From: Dickeya zeae NCPPB 2538
Lineage (GTDB): Bacteria > Pseudomonadota > Gammaproteobacteria > Enterobacterales > Enterobacteriaceae
DNA: 64,000 bases
Reading direction: 5' to 3'
NCBI RefSeq assembly: GCF_000406165.1
Contig: NZ_CM001977.1
Location: 4,361,174 to 4,425,173 of the forward strand
The position numbers were made by a program, and so were the translations under genes. The notes beneath the pieces are model-generated. The model saw nothing but the letters and a program-made list of their open reading frames with translations, ran no database searches and was not told the DNA's origin. The number at the start of each line of letters is the position of its first letter. The stretch's first letter is position 1. This document shows positions 18,067 to 26,247 of this stretch, piece after piece.

Positions 18067-19479
18067 ATGCCAGAGCTGCCCCGTTACCGGCAAATCGCCG
18101 ACCATTTCATTCAGGCTATCCAGAGCGGCACGTTACCCGTTCATCATCGGCTCCCCTCTGTACGGTCACTGGCGCAACAACATGGCATCAGCGTCACGAC
18201 CGCGATGAAAGTCCTGCGAACGCTGGAAGACGAACATTTCGCCCTCGCGCGCCCCAAATCCGGCTTTTTTGTCGCCGCCCCAGGTCGCAATGCGATCACC
18301 TGTGCACCACAGCCCGTCGCGCTTCCCGTGCTCGATGAACAAACCGAATTACATCTGTCGCTGGTGGGTACCGAATGCCGGGTGCGACTCGATTTGGCGA
18401 ATGGCGATAACGCGCTCTATCCGCTGAAAAAAATGGGCAGACTCATCCGCCAGGCCAGCTACACCAACCCGATGATGTTGGGTAACGATGTCAAAGGCAG
18501 TGGCTACCTGCCGCTAAAAGAAGAAATCGCCCGTCGGGCGCTGGATTACGGCTGCCACCTGCATCCTGACGATATCCTGATTACCAACGGCTGCATTGAG
18601 GCGCTGTCGTTGTCATTGCGGGCAGTCACCCGTAACGGTGACGCGGTGGCGGTACAGTCGCCCTGCTATTTCGTGCTGTTGCAGATGTTGCGTAACCTGG
18701 AGTTACGGGTAGTGGAAGTCGGGCAGGACGCCAGCGGGCATGTGGATGTGGCACAGTTGGAATCCCTGTTCAGTCAACGTCAGGTCAGCGCGTTCATCTC
18801 ACTGACCAATATCAACAACCCGCTCGGCACCAGCCTGCCGGATAGCTATAAGCGCCGCATCGCTGAAGCGGCGGACCGCCATGATATCGCACTGATTGAA
18901 GACGATACCTTTGCCGACACCGCCTTTGGCGAGCAGCGGCCGTTTCCGTTACGAGCATTCAGCCCTAATGTGCTGCTCTGCAACGGTTTTTCCAAAACAG
19001 TCGGCCCCGGTATCCGCATCGGCTGGGTCAGCAGCGCACGCTGGCGTCGTAAGCTCGCCGCTCTCAAATTTACCTCCACCATGGGCACGTCACTGACGCC
19101 ACAGGTGGCATTGGCTGAACTATTGCGCAACGGCGGTTATGACGCTCACTTGCGCAAACTGCGCCGCGAACTCGCAGGTCAGGTTGGACGATTGCGTCAG
19201 GCGGTACAACATTACTTCCCGGTTGGCACCCATATTTCACAGCCACAAGGCGGTTACGCCATTTGGGTTACGCTGCCAGCAGGCTGTTGCTCGTCGCGCG
19301 AGCTGTTTTCCCGTGCCCGGCAAGAGGGAATCGGCATCGCGCCAGGACACATCTTTGCCACCGACCAGCGCTACGACCACTGCCTGCGTTTGAACGCTGG
19401 TTTTGGCTGGAATGAAGACGTCCATCAGGCCATTCAATTGTTAGCGCGCTGGGTGCAGGAGAACACGTCGGGAGCGTAA
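18067..19479 (+). CDS. MocR-family (GntR-HTH plus aminotransferase) regulator
   Basis: This 470-residue protein has a GntR-type winged helix at the N-terminus (YRQIADHFIQAIQSGTLPVHHRLPSVRSLAQQHGIS, residues 6-42). A class I aminotransferase-like domain follows, with the PLP-binding lysine in NGFSKTVGPGIRIGW. Members such as PdxR and GabR respond to PLP and amino compounds. No obvious enzyme target lies beside it: upstream is the VOC gene and downstream, convergent, the dpp operon. Target unknown. Confidence 0.87.
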   Translation: MPELPRYRQIADHFIQAIQSGTLPVHHRLPSVRSLAQQHGISVTTAMKVLRTLEDEHFALARPKSGFFVAAPGRNAITCAPQPVALPVLDEQTELHLSLVGTECRVRLDLANGDNALYPLKKMGRLIRQASYTNPMMLGNDVKGSGYLPLKEEIARRALDYGCHLHPDDILITNGCIEALSLSLRAVTRNGDAVAVQSPCYFVLLQMLRNLELRVVEVGQDASGHVDVAQLESLFSQRQVSAFISLTNINNPLGTSLPDSYKRRIAEAADRHDIALIEDDTFADTAFGEQRPFPLRAFSPNVLLCNGFSKTVGPGIRIGWVSSARWRRKLAALKFTSTMGTSLTPQVALAELLRNGGYDAHLRKLRRELAGQVGRLRQAVQHYFPVGTHISQPQGGYAIWVTLPAGCCSSRELFSRARQEGIGIAPGHIFATDQRYDHCLRLNAGFGWNEDVHQAIQLLARWVQENTSGA

Positions 19480-19535
19480 TGTGACAAAGGTTGCTATGTA
19501 CAGGAAAACGGGGCCTGGAAGCTGCGTATAAAAAA

Positions 19536-19561
19536 ACGGCCCCGATTCAAATGGGGGCCGT
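19536..19561. terminator. Bidirectional terminator between MocR gene and dppF
   Basis: ACGGCCCC / GGGGCCGT forms an 8-bp GC-rich stem with a 10-base loop, flanked by A6 on the left and T5 on the right. It therefore suits both converging transcripts. Confidence 0.9.
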
Positions 19562-19585
19562 TTTTATCTCACCAACGCGTATCAA

Positions 19586-20593
19586 TCAGCTTGCCTGACT
19601 GTCCTCCTGTTCCACCGCGAAACAAGCGACCAGTTGCTCGCCGTGCGGTTTCAGTTGCGGTTGCAACTGGGTGCAGGTGCCGAAGCGGTGCTGGCAGCGC
19701 GCGTTAAAGGCACAGCCCGGCGGTGGGTTCAGCGGGCTTGGCAGCTCGCCGGTCAGTTTGATACGTTCACGGCGAGCATCCGGGTTCAAGCGAGGCGTCG
19801 CAGACAACAGCGCCTGGGTGTACGGGTGACGCGGATTGCTGAAAATCGCGTCTTTGCTGCCTTTCTCGACACAACGGCCCAGATACATCACCATCACTTC
19901 GTCGGCAATGTGCTCCACCACCGACAGGTCGTGCGAGATGAACACGTAAGACAGCCCCAGATCCTGCTGCAAATCCATCATCAGGTTCAGCACCTGCGCA
20001 CGCACCGAGACGTCCAGTGCGGACACCGGCTCATCGGCAATCACCACATCCGGGTCCAGCATCAGACCGCGGGCGATAGCGATACGCTGGCGCTGGCCGC
20101 CGGAAAACATGTGCGGATAGCGGTCGTAATGCTCGGTTTTCAGGCCCACTTTCGCCATCATCGCCAGTGCTTTTTCACGGCGTTCTGCCTTAGTGAGCTC
20201 GGTGTTGATCACCAGCGGCTCTTCCAGGATCTGCCCGACCTTTTTACGTGGGTTGAGTGACGCGTAGGGGTTCTGGAACACGATCTGGATTTTCTGCCGA
20301 CGCAGCTTTTGCGCCGTCGGGTCAGGCTTGAGCAAATCCTGTCCCTGATAGTACAGCTCGCCATGCGACGGCGTTTCGATCATGGTCAGCAAACGTCCCA
20401 ACGTGGACTTGCCGCAACCAGACTCGCCCACCACCGCCAGCGTCTTGCCGCGTTCCAGCGTGAAGGACACACCGTCCAGCGCTTTCACCAGTCGTTCCGG
20501 CGCGAACAGCCCTTTTTTCACCGGGTAGTGCTTTTTCAAATCAATCGCTTCGAGCAGGTACGGCTGCCCAGCGGCATTCATGGTCTGGCTCAT
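19586..20593 (-). CDS. dppF: Dipeptide ABC transporter ATPase DppF
   Basis: DppF is one of the two ATPases of the dipeptide importer. The 335-residue protein has Walker A GESGCGKS, signature SGGQRQRIAIARGL, Walker B VVIADEP, and the C-terminal oligopeptide/dipeptide extension with the cysteine-rich CAFNARCQHRFGTC segment that may bind an iron-sulfur cluster. Its ATG overlaps the dppD stop by 4 bases. It is the last gene of the operon, followed by a strong terminator. Confidence 0.95.
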   Translation of the reverse strand: MSQTMNAAGQPYLLEAIDLKKHYPVKKGLFAPERLVKALDGVSFTLERGKTLAVVGESGCGKSTLGRLLTMIETPSHGELYYQGQDLLKPDPTAQKLRRQKIQIVFQNPYASLNPRKKVGQILEEPLVINTELTKAERREKALAMMAKVGLKTEHYDRYPHMFSGGQRQRIAIARGLMLDPDVVIADEPVSALDVSVRAQVLNLMMDLQQDLGLSYVFISHDLSVVEHIADEVMVMYLGRCVEKGSKDAIFSNPRHPYTQALLSATPRLNPDARRERIKLTGELPSPLNPPPGCAFNARCQHRFGTCTQLQPQLKPHGEQLVACFAVEQEDSQAS

Positions 20594-21570
20594 ACGGTTG
20601 GCCTCCCCGCATCATCCAGCGGTGTGTGACATTTCACCTGACGACCGGGGATATCCCGCATCTCAGGCTCTTCCTGACGGCAACTATCGCTGGCGTACGG
20701 ACAGCGCGGATTAAGCAGACAGCCCTGCGGTCGGTCATACTTACCCGGTACCACGCCCGGCAGCGATGCCAGACGAGACTTGTCGACCGCGAATTCCGGC
20801 AACGCACGCAGCAGTGCCTGGGTATAGGGGTGACGCGGTGCGCGGAAAATATCCGCCGCTTTACCGGACTCCACCACCTGCCCGGCGTACATCACGATAA
20901 TGTGGTGCGCCGCTTCCGCCACTAACGCCAGATCGTGGGTGATCAGGATCAGCGCCATGTTCTCTTTCTGCTGCAACTCCAGCAGCAGTTCGATGATCTG
21001 CGCCTGAATGGTCACATCCAGCGCGGTCGTCGGTTCGTCTGCGATCAACAGCTTCGGCCGACAGGCGATCGCCATAGCAATCATCACACGCTGGCTCATC
21101 CCGCCCGACAGCTGGTGCGGATACACATCCAGCCGGGATTCCGGGTCAGGAATACCTACCTGGTTGAGCAGGTCAATCGCCCGCTGACGGCGGGTTTTAC
21201 GGTTGCCACCCTGATGCACCTTGATGGCTTCCATAATCTGGAAACCCACGGTGTAGCAGGGGTTGAGGCTGGTCATCGGGTCCTGGAAGATCATCGCCAC
21301 TTCCGCACCCACCAGCTGACGTCGCTCCCTGTCGGAGAGCGTCTGTAAATCACGCTGGTTAAACTCCAGCCGTTCGGCCATCACTTTACCGGGGAAATCA
21401 ATCAACCCCATGATCGCCAGTGAACTGACGGATTTGCCGGAACCGGACTCGCCGACGATGCCGACCACCTGTCCTTGTTCCACCTGATAGCTGATGCGGT
21501 CTACCGCACGAAACGGCAGCCCCTCATCGCCAAAATGCACCGACAGTTTCTCTACATTGAGTAACGCCAT
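20590..21570 (-). CDS. dppD: Dipeptide ABC transporter ATPase DppD
   Basis: DppD is the second ATPase of the dipeptide importer. The 326-residue protein carries Walker A GESGSGKS, signature LSGGMSQRVMIAMAI and Walker B LLIADEPTTALD. Its C-terminal segment is cysteine-rich (CLLNPRCPYASDSC), like DppF. GAGG lies before the ATG. It sits between dppC and dppF in the standard order. Confidence 0.95.
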   Translation of the reverse strand: MALLNVEKLSVHFGDEGLPFRAVDRISYQVEQGQVVGIVGESGSGKSVSSLAIMGLIDFPGKVMAERLEFNQRDLQTLSDRERRQLVGAEVAMIFQDPMTSLNPCYTVGFQIMEAIKVHQGGNRKTRRQRAIDLLNQVGIPDPESRLDVYPHQLSGGMSQRVMIAMAIACRPKLLIADEPTTALDVTIQAQIIELLLELQQKENMALILITHDLALVAEAAHHIIVMYAGQVVESGKAADIFRAPRHPYTQALLRALPEFAVDKSRLASLPGVVPGKYDRPQGCLLNPRCPYASDSCRQEEPEMRDIPGRQVKCHTPLDDAGRPTV

Positions 21571-21593
21571 CTCTCTACCTCTATCACTGCATG

Positions 21594-22496
21594 TTACTGC
21601 TTGAGTTTGGGGTCGAGAGCATCACGCAGGCCGTCCCCCATCAGGTTAAATGCCAATACCGTCAGCAGAATCGCCAGACCGGGGAACGTCACCACCCACC
21701 AGGCGCTCTGCGCAAACTGCAGCACGTCGGAGAGCATGGTGCCCCATTCTGGCGTAGGCGGCTGTGCGCCCATGCCGAGGAACCCAAGCGCAGCCATATC
21801 AAGAATGGCGTTGGAAAAACCCATCGATGCCTGCACGATCAACGGTGCCAGACAGTTAGGGAAAATGTTAACGAACATCTGACGCAGCGCACCGGCACCT
21901 GCCACGCGCGAGGCAGTCACGTAATCGCGGTTCACTTCCACCAGCACGGCGGCACGGGTCAGACGTACATAGTGCGGTAGCGACACGAAGGTCAGCGCCA
22001 GCGAGGCATTGACGATAGACGGGCCGAAAATGGCCACCAGTACCAGCGCCAGCAACAGGCTCGGCAGCGCCAGCATGATATCGACCAGACGCATGATGGC
22101 CGCATCAACCGTACCGCCAAAGTAACCGGCCAGCAGCCCGAAAATGATGCCGAGGACAAGCGACATCACCACCACCAGACAGCCCACCAGCAGCGACAGA
22201 CGCGCGCCGTACATCAGACGCGACAGCACGTCACGGCCCACATCGTCAGTTCCCAGAAGGTACTGCCAACTGCCACCTTCCTGCCAAACCGGCGGTTTAA
22301 GCAGCGCGTCACGGAACTGTTCAGCCGGTGCGTGCGGAGCCAGTACGCTGGCACCGATCGCTATCACCAGCATCAAAATGATGTAAACCAGGCCGACAAC
22401 CGCGCCTTTGTTACGTTTAAAGTAGTGCCAGAACTCCTGCAACGGGGTCATGGGCTTCGGCGCAGCCGTTGCTGCGGATTCGGTAACGTGAGTCAT
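21594..22496 (-). CDS. dppC: Dipeptide ABC transporter permease DppC
   Basis: This 300-residue inner-membrane permease has an N-terminal helix (GAVVGLVYIILMLVIAIGASVLA), an OppC-type N-terminal region and the EAA-like cytoplasmic loop (DYVTASRVAGAGALRQMFVNIFPN). It pairs with DppB to form the channel. GGGGGA precedes the ATG, 12 bases after dppB. Confidence 0.95.
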   Translation of the reverse strand: MTHVTESAATAAPKPMTPLQEFWHYFKRNKGAVVGLVYIILMLVIAIGASVLAPHAPAEQFRDALLKPPVWQEGGSWQYLLGTDDVGRDVLSRLMYGARLSLLVGCLVVVMSLVLGIIFGLLAGYFGGTVDAAIMRLVDIMLALPSLLLALVLVAIFGPSIVNASLALTFVSLPHYVRLTRAAVLVEVNRDYVTASRVAGAGALRQMFVNIFPNCLAPLIVQASMGFSNAILDMAALGFLGMGAQPPTPEWGTMLSDVLQFAQSAWWVVTFPGLAILLTVLAFNLMGDGLRDALDPKLKQ

Positions 22497-22508
22497 CTCG
22501 CGTCCCCC

Positions 22509-23528
22509 TTATTTCTTATGCCGAATGCGCGGGTTCACCACGCCGTAGAGCACATCCACCAGCAGGTTCACCAAAATGATCATGGTGGCAACCAGCAATA
22601 CCCCGCCTTGCACCACCGGGTAGTCACGACGCTGCAACGCGTCTATCAACCAGCGGCCCAACCCCGGCCAGGAGAAAATGGTTTCTGTGAGGATGGCCCC
22701 AGCCAGCATGGTGCCGACCTGCAAGCCAATCACCGTCACCACCGGCAGCATCGCGTTACGCAACGCATGTACCACGATGACCCGCAGACGGCTCAAGCCC
22801 TTGGCGCGCGCGGTACGGATATAGTCCTCGCCCAACACTTCCAGCATCGCTGAACGCGTCATACGCACAATCACCGCCAGTGGAATAGTGCCGAGCACAA
22901 CGGCTGGCAGCACCATGTGCATCACCGCGTCTTTGAAGTCGCCTTCCGCACCCCAAATCAAGGTATCGATCAGCATAAAACCGGTCAGTGGCAGGGAATC
23001 GTCCAGGAACACAGTGTCGCCTACCCGGCCGGACACCGGCGTCAGGTTAAAATGCACCGACACCAGCATGATAAGCATCATGCCCCACCAGAAAATCGGC
23101 ATGGAATAACCGGTCAGCGCGATGCTGACAGCCGTATGGTCGAACACGGAACCGCGCTTGACCGCCGCCAGTACCCCGACCGGAATACCGACGATCACCG
23201 CGAAAATCATCGCGCAAGTACCCAGCTCCAGCGTGGCCTTGAAACGCGGCACGAATTCATCCCAGACCGGGATGCGGCTTTTCAGGGACATGCCCAAATC
23301 ACCGTGTAGCACGCCGTAGATATAGTGGACGTATTGCTCCCAGAGCGGCTTGTCCAGGCCAAGCTCCGCCATCAACTGCGCGTGACGCTCTGGGGAAATA
23401 CCACGCTCTCCTGCCATGATCATTACCGGGTCGCCGGGGATCAGGTGCACGAAAGCGAAAGTCAGTAGGGTAATACCGATAAACGTTGGGATAACCAGCC
23501 CCAAACGACGGAGTATGAACTGCAACAT
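22509..23528 (-). CDS. dppB: Dipeptide ABC transporter permease DppB
   Basis: This 339-residue inner-membrane permease is of the OppB/DppB type. It begins with MLQFILRRLGLVIPTFIGIT and carries the EAA-like loop (DYIRTARAKGLSRLRVIVVHALRN). It is separated from dppA by about 200 bases containing hairpins, so the permease and ATPase genes are probably expressed at a lower level than dppA. Confidence 0.95.
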   Translation of the reverse strand: MLQFILRRLGLVIPTFIGITLLTFAFVHLIPGDPVMIMAGERGISPERHAQLMAELGLDKPLWEQYVHYIYGVLHGDLGMSLKSRIPVWDEFVPRFKATLELGTCAMIFAVIVGIPVGVLAAVKRGSVFDHTAVSIALTGYSMPIFWWGMMLIMLVSVHFNLTPVSGRVGDTVFLDDSLPLTGFMLIDTLIWGAEGDFKDAVMHMVLPAVVLGTIPLAVIVRMTRSAMLEVLGEDYIRTARAKGLSRLRVIVVHALRNAMLPVVTVIGLQVGTMLAGAILTETIFSWPGLGRWLIDALQRRDYPVVQGGVLLVATMIILVNLLVDVLYGVVNPRIRHKK

Positions 23529-23566
23529 ATCCCGAACTCTCTGTGCTTTCTCGTATAGAGATAAAG

Positions 23567-23592
23567 GGCTCGATGGTGCTCACCATCGAGCC
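23567..23592 (-). terminator. Hairpin between dppA and dppB (probable attenuator)
   Basis: Perfect 12-bp inverted repeat GGCTCGATGGTG / CACCATCGAGCC with a 2-base centre, between the dppA stop and the dppB start. On the minus strand it is followed by CTTTATCTC, a poor U tract. A stable intercistronic hairpin here would protect dppA mRNA or attenuate read-through, consistent with the need for excess binding protein. Confidence 0.7.
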
Positions 23593-23735
23593 TGACATTG
23601 CTCACTGCGTTAAAACGGGCGTTGAGCGCACCCTGCCGTTTCCCTACGGAAACACGCGTCTCCAGAGACACGCATTCCAAAAACAACAGGGGCGACAGCG
23701 CTGCCATCGCCCATAAGTGTGACGTGATGAGATAA

Positions 23736-25343
23736 TTAGTCTATTGATACGTGGTTGAAGCTGTGTACGCCGCGCGGCTCAATAACGTAGCCTTTCACGT
23801 TTTTACGGATCGGTTCAAACACGGTGGAGTGCGCCACAATCAGTGCCGGAGCCTGATCGTGCATCACAACCTGAGCCTGTTTGTACAGTTCGATACGTTT
23901 GGCCTGATCGGACACCGCGCGAGCGGGCTGGATCAGGTCTTCGAACGGCTTGTAACACCACTTGGAGTAGTTAGAGCCTTTCTTCGCCGCATCGCAGCTA
24001 AACAACGTCGCCAGGAAGTTATCCGGATCCCCGTTGTCGCCAGTCCAACCCATCAGCACGGTCTGGTGCTCGCCCGCTTTAGCGCGTTTGAGGTACTCAC
24101 CCCACTCGTAGGTGACGATCTTGGCTTTCACGCCAACTTTCGCCCAGTCAGCCTGAATCATCTCTGCCATACGGCGAGCGTTCGGGTTATACGGACGCTG
24201 TACCGGCATCGCCCACAGGTCTATCTCAAAACCGTTTTCCAGACCCGCTTCTTTCAGCAGCGCTTTGGCTTTAGCCGGATCGTACGCGTAGTCTTTAACG
24301 TCGTCGTTATAGCCCCACATGGTCGGCGGAATCAGGTTTTTCGCTGCCTGGCCCGCGCCCTGGTATACCGCGTCGATGATAGCCTGCTTGTTCACCGCAT
24401 ACGTCAGCGCCTGACGTACTTTCACGTTATCCAGCGGCTTTTTCTCAACGTTGAATGACAGGTAACCGACGTTCAGGCCCGGTTTCTGCAACAGATCAAT
24501 GTTCTTGTCCTGCTTCATGCTGGCCAGGTCAGCCGGGTTCGGGTACGGCATCACCTGACATTCGTCTTTCTGCAGCTTGGCGTAACGCACAGAGGCATCC
24601 GGCGTAATGGAGAATACCAGACGGTCGATACCCGGCTTGGTACCCCAGAAGCTGTCAAAACGCTTGTAGAGAATGCGGGAGTCTTTCTGGTACTGCACCA
24701 ACTGGAACGGACCGGTACCGATCGGATCCAGGTCGATTTTCTCCGGCGTACCGGCTTTGAGCATCTTGTCGCCGTATTCAGCGGACATAATGGACGCAAA
24801 ATCCATCGCCAGGTCAGCCAGGAACGGTGCTTCAGCGTGGTTCAGTTGGAAGCGGACGGTATAGTCATCCACTTTCTCGATTTTGCTGATCAGGTCATTC
24901 ATCCCCATGCCTTCAAAGTACTCGTAGCTGCCGCCGGAGACTTTGTGGTACGGGTGGTTGGCATCCAGCTGACGCTGGAAGGAAAACAGCACGTCGTCAG
25001 CGTTGAACGTACGGCTCGGTTTGAAATCTTTGCTGTCCTGCCACTTCACGTCTTTACGCAGGTGGAAGGTGTAAGTCTTACCGTCGGCGCTGATGTCCCA
25101 TTTTTCGGCCAGACCCGGCTCAATTTCGGTAGTACCGTCCTTGAACTCAACCAGACGGTTGTAGATAGGAATGGAGCTGGCATCAAACGTCGTACCAGAC
25201 GTAAACAGCTGTGGGTTAAAGCCTTCTGGAGAACCTTCTGAGCAATATACCAGGGTTTTTGCCTGTACACCGGCAGCAACGGACAGCGCCAGCAAACCAA
25301 GGCCGAATTTCAGCACCCTTGATTTCATCAGGGATTTAGCCAT
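23736..25343 (-). CDS. dppA: Periplasmic dipeptide-binding protein DppA
   Basis: DppA delivers dipeptides to DppBCDF and in E. coli also serves chemotaxis and haem uptake. The 535-residue protein has a signal peptide (VLKFGLGLLALSVAAGVQA) and the solute-binding family 5 fold. Recognisable segments are KTLVYCSEGSPEGFNPQLFTSG and RRMAEMIQADWAKVGVKAKI. GGAG lies 8 bases before the ATG. The leader carries a CA-rich stretch just upstream that resembles GcvB small-RNA target sites. Confidence 0.96.
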   Translation of the reverse strand: MAKSLMKSRVLKFGLGLLALSVAAGVQAKTLVYCSEGSPEGFNPQLFTSGTTFDASSIPIYNRLVEFKDGTTEIEPGLAEKWDISADGKTYTFHLRKDVKWQDSKDFKPSRTFNADDVLFSFQRQLDANHPYHKVSGGSYEYFEGMGMNDLISKIEKVDDYTVRFQLNHAEAPFLADLAMDFASIMSAEYGDKMLKAGTPEKIDLDPIGTGPFQLVQYQKDSRILYKRFDSFWGTKPGIDRLVFSITPDASVRYAKLQKDECQVMPYPNPADLASMKQDKNIDLLQKPGLNVGYLSFNVEKKPLDNVKVRQALTYAVNKQAIIDAVYQGAGQAAKNLIPPTMWGYNDDVKDYAYDPAKAKALLKEAGLENGFEIDLWAMPVQRPYNPNARRMAEMIQADWAKVGVKAKIVTYEWGEYLKRAKAGEHQTVLMGWTGDNGDPDNFLATLFSCDAAKKGSNYSKWCYKPFEDLIQPARAVSDQAKRIELYKQAQVVMHDQAPALIVAHSTVFEPIRKNVKGYVIEPRGVHSFNHVSID

Positions 25344-25353
25344 TACATGAACT

Positions 25354-25376
25354 CCATTGTGGATGTTGTGTGTCAG
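25354..25376 (-). promoter_or_regulatory. Candidate GcvB small-RNA target in the dppA leader
   Basis: On the minus strand the bases overlapping and just upstream of the dppA ribosome site read GACACACAACATCCACAATGG. This CA-rich tract is of the type bound by the GU-rich R1 region of GcvB. GcvB repression of dppA is established in E. coli and Salmonella; the site here is inferred from composition and position. Confidence 0.45.
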
Positions 25377-26152
25377 CCAGACCTGTTTGTTGTCATCGCG
25401 ACTGTTGTGATTACAACAGGGTTATCGCAACGTGGGTTATCGCGATGATTTTTATCGCGGTGGTCTGTACTTTTCTTCTATTTCAGCCTGAGGAGCGTGT
25501 CCAAAGACCAATGTAATAGTAAACAGGGAGAGACAACAGTGCGGGACAAGCAGGAAAACCCCCACCAGCCCTGTCGATTCAACCGTAATAATTCCTGGTC
25601 CTCTGCTGCTGTTCTCCTCCTTGTGACGCCCACAATGTGTCAACAGATCACAATCGCGTCAATATAACCTGTTAGGATTTACAAACAGAAACCACGGAAT
25701 CATCAAGGTATAAAGTTAGCTCAATTTGCCACTGAGTTGGTGATAAAACCCACAAAATAACAAAAATCCAACAGAGAAAACCACATCAGAGCCATCATTC
25801 GATAATTATCACCACACAATAACTCATAGGAAAATCCTCTCGAATGGTGAATTACTGCACAATAAAGCGTGTTAAAAAGGTTAAAGTCAGGTGAAAATAC
25901 TGACAAAACCCCTCGATGGTGATGTATTCCTATCATCCCTGACGATTGTTAGCCAACTATTTGCGCATTATAAAAAAACTTTATAGCACAGTCTGAAACA
26001 CATCCTACGCCAACCGACAATCCCCCGTGCTCGACTTATTACAAGTCCTTATTTTATCTCGTCTATCTTATTCAAGGCATGAACAAAAAGTGATGACATC
26101 AATCGCCGGATGACAATTTCTATCCTAATATCTAGTTACATTTCTGCATCTT

Positions 26153-26179
26153 TAACGTTCAATCTAAAAATGCCGATAG
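26153..26179 (+). promoter_or_regulatory. FliA (sigma-28) promoter of the chemoreceptor at 26248
   Basis: TAACGTTC-N11-GCCGATAG compares with the consensus TAAAGTTT-N11-GCCGATAA: 6 of 8 and 7 of 8 matches with exact spacing. It lies about 70 bases upstream of the chemoreceptor start. Confidence 0.8.
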
Positions 26180-26247
26180 ATAAATAACAGTGGACTTACT
26201 GCACAGCGATGTTGCTTACGATGAGAGCCAAGTTCAGGAGAACCATA

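Larger units (their letters stand above)
25344..26247. other. dppA / chemoreceptor divergent intergenic region
   Basis: These 904 bases lie between divergent genes and hold no supported gene. The left 60 bases contain the dppA leader. The right end contains the FliA-type promoter of the chemoreceptor (26153-26179). The middle (about 25660-26110) is AT-rich. Frames at 25452-25643 and 25721-25936 have no ribosome site or family likeness. Confidence 0.6.
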
